Made by a program: the position numbers and the translations under genes. The notes under the pieces were generated by a model. That model was not told the origin of the DNA. It worked only from the letters and a program-made list of their open reading frames with translations, and made no database searches. DNA of 64,000 bases from Luteimonas abyssi (GTDB lineage Bacteria; Pseudomonadota; Gammaproteobacteria; Xanthomonadales; Xanthomonadaceae), in NCBI RefSeq assembly GCF_001482195.1, contig NZ_KQ759763.1:2567924-2631923 (forward strand). Reading direction: 5' to 3'. Numbering within the stretch: the first letter of the stretch is position 1; the number at the start of each line of letters is the position of its first letter. This document shows positions 8,545 through 17,473 of this stretch, in pieces.

Positions 8545-9156
8545 GTGCGCAGCGACCATCCGCACGCCACCACCCCGCCGGATCCCCCCGACATCGGCGA
8601 CCATCTGGCCCTGGATCTGCTCAACACCGAGGCGAGGGGTCGCGACGGCATCGTCGATCACTGGCGCACCGAAGACGATGTCCTCCGATGGCTCGCCCGG
8701 CACGAGGTCGTTCCACCCAGCCCTGCCGGCAGGGCCCCACACGATCTGCTCGCACGGGCACGGACGTTGCGGACGCATGCGCGCGACCTGATCGCCGGAC
8801 GCAAGGCCAGCGAAACCGGCGAGATCGGCGACATCGGTCCCTTGAACGGGTACCTGCGCGCCTACGCCACCGCTCCCGAGCTAAGCCGCGACGACAGTGG
8901 GCGCTTGCGCCTGATCCGCGTGGCCGAGACCGATGCCACCGCATCCCTGCTCGGCCCGGTCGCCGAAGCCGTCGCCGATCTGCTGGTCGCGGGCGACTTC
9001 GCCCTGGTCAGACAGTGCGAACACCCGGACTGCATCCTGTGGTTCTACGACCGCACCAAATCCCACCGGCGCCGCTGGTGCAGCATGGCCCAGTGCGGCA
9101 ACCGGCAGAAGGCCGCCCGCTTCAGGCGACAGAAGAAGGAAAACGAGGACCGCTAG
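8545..9156 (+). CDS. CGNR zinc-finger transcriptional regulator
   Basis: A 203-residue protein with the ABATE-plus-CGNR architecture: an N-terminal stress-response-like domain (DIGDHLALDLLNTEAR, about 16-31) and a C-terminal zinc finger with Cys158, Cys163, Cys179 and Cys184 (last pair WCSMAQCGNRQKA), which gives the family its name. A basic tail (RFRRQKK) follows. CGNR proteins are putative DNA-binding regulators. The start is GTG at 8545, after AGAGG (8533-8537). It is divergent from the hydrolase and shares the repeat-bearing intergenic region. Confidence 0.85.
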   Translation: MRSDHPHATTPPDPPDIGDHLALDLLNTEARGRDGIVDHWRTEDDVLRWLARHEVVPPSPAGRAPHDLLARARTLRTHARDLIAGRKASETGEIGDIGPLNGYLRAYATAPELSRDDSGRLRLIRVAETDATASLLGPVAEAVADLLVAGDFALVRQCEHPDCILWFYDRTKSHRRRWCSMAQCGNRQKAARFRRQKKENEDR

Positions 9157-9192
9157 ACGCGCGCGCAACCGCCGTCCGGTGCCCGGCCTGAT

Positions 9193-9759
9193 CTATCGGC
9201 TCAAAGGCCCGATCGCACCGATGAGGTTGTTGTACTCGATCTCGCCGAGCACATAGTCCCCGACATCCCAGGCCAACCCCCGGCGGCCGCCGTCCTGCTT
9301 GCTCGCGCGCACGCGCGTGATGCGGGTATCGAAGCTGCCGAACAGATCGCATTTGGCGAATTCGAGAATGACGCCGCGCAACGGCCGCTTGCCCTTTCTG
9401 GGCTTGCTCTTCTCGCGGAGGAACTGCGTCCATTCCAGGCGGCAGTTTTCGCTGTTGGCGAACTCCTGCGTATGACAGAACAGCATGACGTCGGCGGCGC
9501 GCATCGCCGTCGTATAGAGCGTGTTCCAGTCGTCGCGCCGCGCCCCGATCGGCGATGCACCGGTCGGCGATTTCATGTGGTCGCGCGTGTCCAGCGCGAG
9601 ATTCACCTCGCCGGCGATCGAGCGCGACACGATCGAATCGACGTACACCTCGTCGACCGCATACAGCCCGTAGGTCTTCATCAGCCGATCGCGGAGCCAG
9701 TGCGCGAAGGTCGATCCATGGTTTTCCATGGCGAAGCTCATGAGGATTCTGCAGGTCAT
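9193..9759 (-). CDS. Stand-alone TIR-like domain protein
   Basis: A 188-residue protein that reads as one TIR-fold domain. It starts with strand ILMSFA followed by a helix (HGSTFAHWLRDRLM), has VYVDS at about 40, then helix-strand DWNTLYTTAMRAADVMLFCH, and FANSENCRLEW at about 105-112. That last stretch matches the TIR pattern of a Ser- and Cys-containing loop followed by the catalytic Glu of NADase TIRs. No transmembrane helix or second domain is present. Bacterial TIRs act as NAD-consuming effectors in immunity or as signalling modules. No obvious partner is adjacent: the neighbours are the CGNR regulator (convergent) and an amidohydrolase. Confidence 0.6.
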   Translation of the reverse strand: MTCRILMSFAMENHGSTFAHWLRDRLMKTYGLYAVDEVYVDSIVSRSIAGEVNLALDTRDHMKSPTGASPIGARRDDWNTLYTTAMRAADVMLFCHTQEFANSENCRLEWTQFLREKSKPRKGKRPLRGVILEFAKCDLFGSFDTRITRVRASKQDGGRRGLAWDVGDYVLGEIEYNNLIGAIGPLSR

Positions 9760-9866
9760 CGATCGCGCTCAATCGCTATGGCTGGAAGGGGGTTGCATCG
9801 TGCCCCGGGGACGCTAGCACGGCGAGCACACGCCCTTTTTTCCGGCACGACGAAATGAGAAAAAGA

Positions 9867-11162
9867 TCACCTTCCATCGTCCTCGCCGGCGTCGGTACGC
9901 GAACGTCGCGACGACTTCCGGTACAGCGCGCGCCCCTCGCGCAGGGTCAGCCGCACATCGGCAAAAGCCGATGGGTCCCGCGTCGGATCGCCATCCAGCA
10001 GCACCAGATCCGCACGCATCCCGGGCATCACCCGCCCGGTGGCCTCGGCCTGACCGAAGCGGGCAGCCGGCGCGGTGGTCAGCATCGCCAGGATCGCCCG
10101 CCAGTCCAGCCCCGCATCAACGAGCAAGGCGTACTCGCGCCCGGTGTCGGCGCGCTCGATGTAGCCCACATCGGTCCCGAACAACAACGTGCCGCCGACG
10201 GCCGCGTAGTCGCGCACCTGCGACACCGCGGTGGTCAGCACCTGCGCCACAACGTCTGGCGGCAACCGCTCGCGTGCCAGCTCCACTTCGAACAGGCCCA
10301 GCGTGGGGATCAAGGCGACGTCGGCCGCATGCAGGCGTTCGAGCATCGTGGCATCCAGGACGCCGGCCTGGGGCGCGACGTGGGTGAGCACGTCCACGCC
10401 AGCCGCCAGCGCGACCTCAAGCCCTTCGCGGTTGGTCGGATGGGCGAATACCGGCTTACCGGCCTGCCGCGCCGCCCCGGCCACCGCCTGCGCCACCGCG
10501 ATGTCCATCGCCTGGACGCCGACCTCACCCCCGACGATGGCACCGGCGAAGAGCTTGACCCCGTCCGCGCCATCGGCGATCTGGCGCGTAGCGCGCGCCG
10601 CGCCGGCGGCGGGATCGGCGACCTCGGCGCTGGGACCACCGGCCGCCTCGATGCGATCGCGGACGTAGACGGGCGTGCCATCGGCTGGAAAGAACGGCGC
10701 GCCCACGTGCAGGATCGCCGGGCCGGCCACCTCGCCGGACTCGATGCGCGCACGCACGCCTGCGGCGTCGTCCTGTAACGACGACAGATCGAACACCGTG
10801 GTGAAGCCCCAGCGCCCGAGCATCTCGGCCAGCGCCGCTTCCAGCACCTCGGGTGCACTCGGTGCGGCCCGCGACATCACCGGCGCGAGAAAATGGACGT
10901 GGCTGTTCCAGAAACCGGCGGTCAGGGTCGCACCCCGGGCATCGACCACCTCGGCATCGGCCGGCACCTCGACCGACTCCGCCGGCCCGACGGCGACGAT
11001 GCGCCCCTCGCGGACCAGCACCACGCCTGCATCGATCGGATCCACATCGGGCGCGGGCAACACGCGCGCACCGACGATGGCCAGCGTGGTGGCCGCCACC
11101 GGTGTGGCTATCGCCATCAGGCCCAGCAGCAGCAATGCACTCGAAAGCGTCCGGACGGACAT
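9867..11162 (-). CDS. Exported amidohydrolase family protein
   Basis: A 431-residue amidohydrolase with a signal peptide (cleavage near TPVAA-TT, about 25). Metal-site motifs: HVHF after GFWNS (about 82), GVKLFAGAI with a possible bridging Lys, FAHPTN, LTHVAPQ, and the catalytic Asp in LFGTDVGY. The arrangement is close to imidazolonepropionase/prolidase-like periplasmic amidohydrolases. The exact substrate is unknown. The start is MSVRTLSS at 11162. It is not linked to the hut genes 10 kb away. Confidence 0.85.
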   Translation of the reverse strand: MSVRTLSSALLLLGLMAIATPVAATTLAIVGARVLPAPDVDPIDAGVVLVREGRIVAVGPAESVEVPADAEVVDARGATLTAGFWNSHVHFLAPVMSRAAPSAPEVLEAALAEMLGRWGFTTVFDLSSLQDDAAGVRARIESGEVAGPAILHVGAPFFPADGTPVYVRDRIEAAGGPSAEVADPAAGAARATRQIADGADGVKLFAGAIVGGEVGVQAMDIAVAQAVAGAARQAGKPVFAHPTNREGLEVALAAGVDVLTHVAPQAGVLDATMLERLHAADVALIPTLGLFEVELARERLPPDVVAQVLTTAVSQVRDYAAVGGTLLFGTDVGYIERADTGREYALLVDAGLDWRAILAMLTTAPAARFGQAEATGRVMPGMRADLVLLDGDPTRDPSAFADVRLTLREGRALYRKSSRRSRTDAGEDDGR

Positions 11163-11269
11163 GGTCACCCCCTGCAATCAAGGGACAGCCTAATGCCGCG
11201 CCCGCCCGCCCGCACACGCCGTAGGTCACGGTCGGAGGAGCGCTCCGACCGCGACCGTGTCGCGTGAAA

Positions 11270-11629
11270 TCAATCCACGCAGAGCGTCGTCGCGGTGCCG
11301 CCGTCGATCCGGGTCTGGCAACCGAACACGTTGGTGTCCACGCTGCAGGTGCCTTCGGCCATTGTGCCATCGGAGGCGCCGTCCGCCGCCAGGCACAGAC
11401 CTTCGCACTGCGTACCGTCGTTGCAGGCCTTGCCCGCATCGGAGGTCGGCAACAGACATTGCTGCACCGGTGCGCGGCCGAGCTGCTTCCACTCGCCGCC
11501 ACGTGCGGCGCAATCCGCCTGGGTGGTCACGTCGGTGGCCGAGGTGGCGTTGCGCGATGTCGGCTCCACCGGCGTGGCGCAGGCGACGAGCAGGCACAGC
11601 AGGCTGAAGGACAGAAGCGGCAGACGCAT
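11270..11629 (-). CDS. Cys-rich hypothetical lipoprotein
   Basis: A 119-residue predicted lipoprotein with signal MRLPLLSFSLLCLL and lipobox LVAC (Cys17). The mature part holds eight further Cys residues (DCAARGG, QQCLL, ACNDG, QCEGLC, TCSVD, FGCQT, LCVD), consistent with a disulphide-stabilised periplasmic domain. I do not recognise the family. A single gene on the minus strand. Confidence 0.6.
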   Translation of the reverse strand: MRLPLLSFSLLCLLVACATPVEPTSRNATSATDVTTQADCAARGGEWKQLGRAPVQQCLLPTSDAGKACNDGTQCEGLCLAADGASDGTMAEGTCSVDTNVFGCQTRIDGGTATTLCVD

Positions 11630-11757
11630 GGCGATTCCCCGGGGGAAGAAAGAGTGCGGCGAGTCTAGCGACTCCCCGGGGACGCACGAAGTGAACGGAC
11701 CGCGCCGCCGGCGATGTCGGCGATATGGAGACCCACCGCTCGACGGGCCCGAATGCG

Positions 11758-11784
11758 CGACACCCGGCGCAGGGCCGGGTGTCG
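11758..11784. terminator. Strong GC-rich hairpin between small secreted-protein genes
   Basis: An 11-bp perfect inverted repeat (CGACACCCGGC and GCCGGGTGTCG, loop GCAGG) starts 26 bases beyond the stop of the minus-strand gene at 11810. It has no T-run, so it is a terminator or transcript-stabilising structure only by position. Confidence 0.35.
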
Positions 11785-11809
11785 TGGAGAACCTGACGGT
11801 CGAGCGGAC

Positions 11810-12109
11810 TCAGCGGATCGACGGATCCAGGCGACGCAACGCATCGCGGACATCGACGCTGCCGGTCCGGTCGATTTCCTCACGGGTGTAGACCCGCCCC
11901 CCCGCGGCGACGCAGGCGTCACGGTCGCCGCGGCTGCGGGCGTTGCGCGATGCGGTGATCCGCGAACCGGTCTCCTGGATGCAGTACGGCTCATTCGCCG
12001 CTGCACGCTCGGCACGGGTCATCCGGGCATCTTCTTCCGGTTCGGACTGCTGCGCAGACGCAGCGAACGTCAGCCCCATGAGGGCCATCGCGAGCAAAAG
12101 ACGTTTCAT
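11810..12109 (-). CDS. Small secreted protein with TonB-plug-like C-terminus
   Basis: A 99-residue protein with a signal peptide (cleavage after TFAASA, about residue 19). The mature protein has two Cys residues (PYCIQE, DACVAAG), probably disulphide-linked. The last 30 residues read TREEIDRTGSVDVRDALRRLDPSI, which strongly recalls the start of TonB-receptor plug domains (xITxExIxxTGxxxxxxAL). No barrel follows. It is divergent from the ThuA-like gene, with 64 bases between starts. Function unknown. Confidence 0.6.
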   Translation of the reverse strand: MKRLLLAMALMGLTFAASAQQSEPEEDARMTRAERAAANEPYCIQETGSRITASRNARSRGDRDACVAAGGRVYTREEIDRTGSVDVRDALRRLDPSIR

Positions 12110-12173
12110 GGATCACCTCGTGGCGATGCGATGTAGGTACGCTCACACTACGCCCTGGGGAGAGGCTCTGCAC

Positions 12174-13052
12174 GTGATCCTGCACCATTCGTTTAACCGT
12201 TTTTTATCATTGCGATGCCGCCGCGCGTGGTCGCGCGCCGCCGGTGGCTGGGCGGCGCTGTTGTTGGCCGTGTCGGCCATGTCGGCCGCACCCGGCTGTG
12301 CCCCGGCGCCATCTCGAGCGGGCGACGCCGCGATAGCAACGGACGCGCCGGCCGGCACCGCGTCGATTCTGGTCTTCACCCGCACCGAGGGCTTCCGTCA
12401 CGACTCGATCCCCACAGCGATCGCCACCCTGCGCAGCCTGGCCGACGACATCGGCGCGGATATCCTCCAGACCGAGGACCCCGCGGTCTTCAGCGAGGAC
12501 ATCCTGCGCACGCACGACGTCGTGGTCTTCGCCAACACCACCGGCCCGATTCTCGATCCCGCCCAACGGGCCGCCTTCGAACGCTGGCTGGCGGGTGGCG
12601 GTGCCTTCGTCGGCGTCCACTCCGCCGCCGACACCGCATACGACTGGCCGTTCTACGGCGAGCTCGTCGGCGCCTGGTTCGCGAGCCACCCGCCGGGTCT
12701 CCAGCGCGCGCAGGTGCGCTTCGAACACGACGCGGTCGAAGCCGCGTTCGGTCCCTGGGTCGTCGAGGACGAGTTGTACAACTACCGCCGCAACCCGCGT
12801 CCGCACGTCGACGTGATCGCCACATTGCAGGCACGGACCGACGACGGCGGCACGATGGGCGACGACCACCCGATCGCCTGGTGCCACGACCGCCTGGGCG
12901 GCCGCGCCTGGTACACCGGCCTCGGTCACGACGAGGCGATCTACGCCGACCCGGTGTTCCGCGCGCACCTGCTGGCCGGCCTCCGCTACGTGCTGGGCAC
13001 CGCCGAACGCTGCGATGAACTGCCATCCACGCCGACTATCATGTCGCGATGA
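12174..13052 (+). CDS. ThuA-like domain protein (exported)
   Basis: A 292-residue protein of the ThuA-like (glutamine amidotransferase-like) fold: strand ILVFTRTEGFRHDSI (about 63-77), FANTTGPIL, GGAFVGVHSAADT, and terminal GGRAWYTGLGHDEA. Such domains occur in sugar-related and putative trehalose-utilisation proteins. GTG at 12174 is taken as start because a purine-rich site (GGGGAGAGG, 12157-12165) precedes it; earlier in-frame codons overlap the divergent gene. A hydrophobic N-terminus with a weak lipobox-like APGC suggests export. The stop overlaps the next start (ATGA). Confidence 0.75.
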   Translation: MILHHSFNRFLSLRCRRAWSRAAGGWAALLLAVSAMSAAPGCAPAPSRAGDAAIATDAPAGTASILVFTRTEGFRHDSIPTAIATLRSLADDIGADILQTEDPAVFSEDILRTHDVVVFANTTGPILDPAQRAAFERWLAGGGAFVGVHSAADTAYDWPFYGELVGAWFASHPPGLQRAQVRFEHDAVEAAFGPWVVEDELYNYRRNPRPHVDVIATLQARTDDGGTMGDDHPIAWCHDRLGGRAWYTGLGHDEAIYADPVFRAHLLAGLRYVLGTAERCDELPSTPTIMSR

Positions 13053-14308
13053 AATCACGCCGTATCCTGCTGGCCGCGCTCCTGGCCGGCCTGCTGTCCG
13101 CCTGCAACGCCCTGCCCTCGCCGGCGACCGCCGCGGCGCCGGCCGCGCCCCCGAGCCTGCTGCTGATCTCGCTCGACGGTGTGCACCCGGACATGCTCGG
13201 CCGCGGCGACACCCCGCATCTCGACCGGCTCGCCGCCGAAGGCGTGCACGCCGAATGGATGCGCCCCGCCTATCCGGCGCTGACCTTCCCCAACCACTAC
13301 ACCCTGGTGACCGGCTTGCGGCCGGACCGACATGGCCTGGTCCACAACGCCATGTACGACGAAGACCTGGGCTGGTTCGCGCTCAAGGACCGCGCCGCCG
13401 TGGGCGACACCCGCTGGTGGGAAGGCGAGCCGATCTGGGTCACCGCCGAACGCGCCGGCCTGCCGACGGCCACGATGTTCTGGCCCGGCAGCGAGGCGCC
13501 CGTGCAGGGCGTGCGTCCCACGCGCTGGTCGCCGTTCCAGGAAGGCCTGGCGCTCGACATCCGCATCGGCCGGGTGCTGGGTTGGCTGTCCGAGCCCGAC
13601 GCCACGCGGCCGAGGCTCGCCACCCTGTACTTCGAACACCCGGACGCCGCAGGGCACGGCTACGGGCCGCAATCACCGCAACTGCGCGAGGCGCTGCGGC
13701 AGGTGGATGGCGCCCTCGGCGACCTGCTCGCCGGGCTCGACGCCCGGGGTCTCCGCGACCGGGTGAACCTCGTGATCGTTTCCGATCACGGCATGGCCGA
13801 AGTCGCGCCCGGCCACGCCATCGCGGTCGAGGACATGGTGGCCGACGAGGACGCGCAACTGGTCAGCACGGGCCAGGTCATCGGCTTCCGGCCGCGCCCC
13901 GGCCGCGAGGTCGAGGCGGCCGCCACGCTGCTGGGTCCTCATGAGCACTACGACTGCTGGACCCGCGAGACCCTCCCGGCGCGCTGGCACTACGGCACCC
14001 ATCCGCGGGTGCCGCCGATCGTGTGCCAGATGCACCTGGGCTGGGACGCGATACCGCGCGCGCACCTGGCACGACGCCCGGATCACGCGCGGGGCTCGCA
14101 CGGCTACGACCCGGACCGGCCGGAGATGCGCGCGATCTTCATCGCCAGCGGCCCTGCATTCCGTGCCGCGACGACCTTGCCGGGCTTCGACAATGTCGAC
14201 GTCTATCCGTTGCTCGCCCACCTGGTCGGCGTTCCGCCCGCGGAGCACGACGGCGACCCCACGACCCTGCAGTCCGCGTTGCGCGATGCGGAGCCGATCC
14301 CGCACTGA
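13049..14308 (+). CDS. Nucleotide pyrophosphatase/phosphodiesterase-like lipoprotein (ENPP)
   Basis: A 419-residue predicted lipoprotein (signal MKSRRILLAALLAGLLSAC, lipobox Cys19). The alkaline-phosphatase superfamily core of the ENPP type is clear: metal Asp in LLISLDGVHPDML, nucleophile Thr in YPALTFPNHYTLVTGL, metal site IVSDHGMAEV, and C-terminal GSHGYDPDRPEMRAIF. ENPP enzymes hydrolyse pyrophosphate or phosphodiester bonds of nucleotides or lipids. It is translationally coupled to the ThuA-like gene (ATGA overlap). Confidence 0.88.
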   Translation: MKSRRILLAALLAGLLSACNALPSPATAAAPAAPPSLLLISLDGVHPDMLGRGDTPHLDRLAAEGVHAEWMRPAYPALTFPNHYTLVTGLRPDRHGLVHNAMYDEDLGWFALKDRAAVGDTRWWEGEPIWVTAERAGLPTATMFWPGSEAPVQGVRPTRWSPFQEGLALDIRIGRVLGWLSEPDATRPRLATLYFEHPDAAGHGYGPQSPQLREALRQVDGALGDLLAGLDARGLRDRVNLVIVSDHGMAEVAPGHAIAVEDMVADEDAQLVSTGQVIGFRPRPGREVEAAATLLGPHEHYDCWTRETLPARWHYGTHPRVPPIVCQMHLGWDAIPRAHLARRPDHARGSHGYDPDRPEMRAIFIASGPAFRAATTLPGFDNVDVYPLLAHLVGVPPAEHDGDPTTLQSALRDAEPIPH

Positions 14309-14525
14309 GGGGCATGCCCTCCTGGAAGCGCGGATCCTTCTCCGGTGGACCGGCACCCGACGCAGGCGTCTCCCTGGAGCAGCAGCATTCGATCCTGCGC
14401 CCATCGGGCCTGGCCCACCTCTCCCGGGGCGGCGCCCCTCGCCTCCACGGCCTCAGCCGGCGGGCCTGAAGGCCATGTCCGAAAACGGCCAGTTCGTCCG
14501 CGGGCCCGGTGCTAGTCTGCGCGCC

Positions 14526-16055
14526 ATGGTCGTTCCCGCCGCCACCACGCCCGCCTACGATGTCTGCGAACGCGCCCGGCTCAGCCGCGACGCGCGCTTC
14601 GACGGACTGTTCTTCACTGCGGTGCGCAGCACCGGCATCTATTGCCGACCGGTCTGTCCGGCGCCGCCGCCGAAACCGCAGAACGTCGACTATTACCCCA
14701 CCGCCGCCGCGGCGGAAACCGCCGGCTTCCGGCCCTGCCTGCGCTGCCGGCCCGAACTGGCTCCCGGCGACGGCTCGTGGCGGCGCGGCGACGCGACGCT
14801 CGCGCGTGCACTGCGCCTGATCGACGCGGGCGTCCTGGCCGATGCGCCGCTGCAGGCCCTGGCCGAGCGGGTGCATCTGGGCGAGCGCCAGTTGCGCCGG
14901 CTGTTCGTCGAGCGCCTGGGCGCGGCGCCGGTGGCGGTACACACCACCCGCCGCCTGTTGTTCGCCAAGCAATTGCTCACCGAGACCCAACTGCCGATCA
15001 CCGCGATCGCGATGGAGGCCGGCTTCGGCAGCCTGCGCCGGTTCAACACGGCGTTCCGGGACGCCTACGGCATGGCCCCGCGCGATCTGCGGCGCGACCT
15101 GCCCGAGGTCGCCGAGGGCCCGTTGACCCTGCGATTGGGCTACCGGCCTCCGTACGATGTCGCCGCGATGCTGGCGTTCTTCCGTGGCCGTGCGCTGCCC
15201 GGGATCGAGCAGGTCGACGAGGCCGCCTACACCCGCGTGTTCGGGAGCGGCGACACTACCGGCTGGCTGCGGGTGAGCCGCTGGTCTGCCGAGGCCCACG
15301 CGTTGCGCCTGGACATCCACGGCGCACCGGCCGGCGCCCTGCTCGACGTGGTCCAGCGGGTCCGGCGCATGTTCGACCTGGACGCCGACCCGCACGCCAT
15401 CGCCGACACGCTCGCGCGCGATGCCCAACTGGCGCCCTTGCTGGCGGCGCGACCGGGGCTACGCATTCCCAGCGGCTGGGACGGCTTCGAGATCGCGGTG
15501 CGCGCGGTGATCGGCCAGCAGATCAGCGTGACCGCGGCCCGGACCGTCACCACGCGCCTGGCGTCGCGCTTCGGCACGCCGGTGCCGGCGGCGTTGGCCG
15601 CACAGGGCTACGGACATCTGTTCCCGACGCCGGAGATCCTGGCCGACGCCGATCTCGACGGCATCGGCCTGACCCGCGCGCGCGCCGCAGCGGTCCGCGC
15701 GATCGCGACGGCAGTGCGCGATGGTCAGGTCGGCTTCGTCGTCGACCGCTCGCTCGACGCCTTCATCGCCGACTGGGTCGCCCTGCCTGGCATCGGGCCC
15801 TGGACCGCGCACTACATCGCCCTGCGCGCGCTCGGTCACCCGGATGCCTTCCCCGCCGAGGACCTGATCCTGCAACGTGCGATGGGCGCAGGCGGCGAAC
15901 GTCTCACCGCCCGCGCGGCGAAGGCGCGCGCCGACGCCTGGCGCCCGTGGCGGGGCTACGCGGTGATCCATCTCTGGCACGACGCGACGGCCGCGGCGTC
16001 GCCTTCAGAGCCACCACGGCCCTCACGCAGCGGCCGACGCAGGAGTTCGACATGA
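14526..16055 (+). CDS. alkA: Ada-N/AraC/AlkA fusion: 3-methyladenine DNA glycosylase
   Basis: A 509-residue three-part protein. Residues 1-80 are an Ada N-terminal zinc/alkyl-acceptor domain with Cys40, Cys44, Cys71 and Cys74 (TGIYCRPVCPA, CLRCRPE), in register with the four Cys of Ada; Cys40 matches the methyl-phosphotriester acceptor. Residues about 85-185 are an AraC-type helix-turn-helix. From about 200 comes AlkA, with the helix-hairpin-helix LPGIGPWTAHYIAL and catalytic Asp446 (PAEDL). It removes alkylated bases and may sense damage. ATG at 14526 is chosen; MSENGQ at 14475 is an alternative. It is coupled by ATGA to ogt. Confidence 0.9.
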   Translation: MVVPAATTPAYDVCERARLSRDARFDGLFFTAVRSTGIYCRPVCPAPPPKPQNVDYYPTAAAAETAGFRPCLRCRPELAPGDGSWRRGDATLARALRLIDAGVLADAPLQALAERVHLGERQLRRLFVERLGAAPVAVHTTRRLLFAKQLLTETQLPITAIAMEAGFGSLRRFNTAFRDAYGMAPRDLRRDLPEVAEGPLTLRLGYRPPYDVAAMLAFFRGRALPGIEQVDEAAYTRVFGSGDTTGWLRVSRWSAEAHALRLDIHGAPAGALLDVVQRVRRMFDLDADPHAIADTLARDAQLAPLLAARPGLRIPSGWDGFEIAVRAVIGQQISVTAARTVTTRLASRFGTPVPAALAAQGYGHLFPTPEILADADLDGIGLTRARAAAVRAIATAVRDGQVGFVVDRSLDAFIADWVALPGIGPWTAHYIALRALGHPDAFPAEDLILQRAMGAGGERLTARAAKARADAWRPWRGYAVIHLWHDATAAASPSEPPRPSRSGRRRSST

Positions 16056-16552
16056 TCGTCTATCACACCGTGCTGGACAGCCCGGTCGGCGGCCTGCGCG
16101 TCGCCGCATCCGATGCCGGACTGCGCGCCATCGAGTTTCCCGACAACCGCCACGCCGTACCGCGTCGCGGCGAATGGGTGGCCGGAACGCATCCGCTGAT
16201 CGACCTCCTGCGTCGGCAGCTGTCGGCTTACTTCGCCGGCGAGTGCGAGACTTTCGATCTGCCGCTCGACCCGCAAGGCACGCCGTTCCAGCGCGACGTC
16301 TGGCAGGCCTTGGCGTCCATTCCCTACGGCAGCACCGTCAGCTACGCCGGACTGGCGGCGCATGTCGGTCGCCCGGCCGCCAGCCGGGCGGTCGGCGCCG
16401 CGAATGGCCGCAATCCGCTGCCCATCGTGCTGCCCTGCCATCGCGTGATCGGCGCCAACGGCGCGCTCACCGGGTTCGGCGGCGGCCTGCCGACCAAGCA
16501 GTTCCTGCTGGAACTCGAGGGTGCGCTGCCGCGCGCGGCGCGCCTGATCTAG
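16052..16552 (+). CDS. ogt: Methylated-DNA--protein-cysteine methyltransferase
   Basis: A 166-residue suicide repair enzyme that moves methyl groups from O6-methylguanine to its own Cys. The active site is IVLPCHRVIG with Cys129; the Asn hinge and Arg finger are in SRAVGAANGRNPLP. The N-terminal domain is short (MIVYHTVLDSPVG). AGGAG (16041-16045) precedes the ATG, which overlaps the alkA stop as ATGA, so both repair activities are made together. Symbol ogt is used for the single-domain form. Confidence 0.92.
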   Translation: MIVYHTVLDSPVGGLRVAASDAGLRAIEFPDNRHAVPRRGEWVAGTHPLIDLLRRQLSAYFAGECETFDLPLDPQGTPFQRDVWQALASIPYGSTVSYAGLAAHVGRPAASRAVGAANGRNPLPIVLPCHRVIGANGALTGFGGGLPTKQFLLELEGALPRAARLI

Positions 16553-16644
16553 TCGCGGCAGGCGTTCGACGGCAAGACGTTCCGCGGCCAGATGCCGGAG
16601 CGAACCGGTTGCCGATGCCGGCGCACCACACTGCCCTCCGCAGC

Positions 16645-17463
16645 TCACATGCCACGGAAGCGGTGCAAGAACGCCGCGCTCACCGGCAGCGGTTGGTCGC
16701 CCTGCCGCAGGTGCAGCTGATACCGGCCCAGCTCGTCCTTGCGCACCCGGTCGATCGCCGACACCCGCACGATCACGCCGCGATGCACCTGCCAGAACGC
16801 GTCGGGGTCGAGCCCCGCCAGCAGGGCCTTGATCGGCGTGCGGATCACCGCCTCGCCATCGGCGGTGATCACCCGCACGTACTTGTCCTGCGCCTGGAAA
16901 CACAGCACCTCGTCGATCCCGATCATGCGCACGCTGTCGCCCGCGCTCGCGCTGATCCAGCGGATGCTGCGCGCGCCCTGCGGCCGCAGTCGCGCTTCCA
17001 GATCCTGGACCCGGGCGCCCAGGTCGACCGGGCGCACCTCGCGCAACCGTGCACGCAGTCGCACCACCGCCTCGTCCAGTCGCTCCGGACGCACCGGTTT
17101 GAGCAGATAGTCCGCAGCCCCTGCTTCGAAGGCACGGATGGCGTATGCGTCGTAGGCGGTGGTGAACACCACCAGCGCACCGGCGGCGACGGCCGCCCGG
17201 GCCACATCCAGACCGCTGACGCCCGGCATGCGGATGTCGAGGAACGCCACGTGCGGCCGGTGCTCGGCGATCGCCGACAACGCGGCGATGCCGTCCTCGC
17301 ATGCGGCCACGACCTCCAGCTCCGGCCAGGCCTGCGCCAGCATGTCCAGCAGCGCGACGCGCTGCGGCGCTTCGTCCTCGGCCAGCACGGCGAGGATGCG
17401 AGGGCCGTCATCTCCTGTGGCCTTCGTGGCCGCGGGCCTCGTGCGTCGTTCCAGTATCGCCAT
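16645..17463 (-). CDS. LytTR-family response regulator
   Basis: A 272-residue regulator. The receiver domain (about 22-135) has acidic pocket AEDE, phospho-acceptor Asp76 (AFLDIRMPG) and Lys122 (LLKPVRPE). The LytTR DNA-binding domain (about 165-270) shows the family pattern VLCFQAQDKYVRVITADGE and FWQVHRGVIVRVSAIDRV. GGAGGA precedes the ATG at 17463. It starts 10 bases after the kinase stop, so the pair forms an operon (kinase first) like AlgZ/AlgR or LytS/LytR systems. The target genes are unknown. Confidence 0.9.
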   Translation of the reverse strand: MAILERRTRPAATKATGDDGPRILAVLAEDEAPQRVALLDMLAQAWPELEVVAACEDGIAALSAIAEHRPHVAFLDIRMPGVSGLDVARAAVAAGALVVFTTAYDAYAIRAFEAGAADYLLKPVRPERLDEAVVRLRARLREVRPVDLGARVQDLEARLRPQGARSIRWISASAGDSVRMIGIDEVLCFQAQDKYVRVITADGEAVIRTPIKALLAGLDPDAFWQVHRGVIVRVSAIDRVRKDELGRYQLHLRQGDQPLPVSAAFLHRFRGM

Positions 17464-17473
17464 CGCGTCCTCC

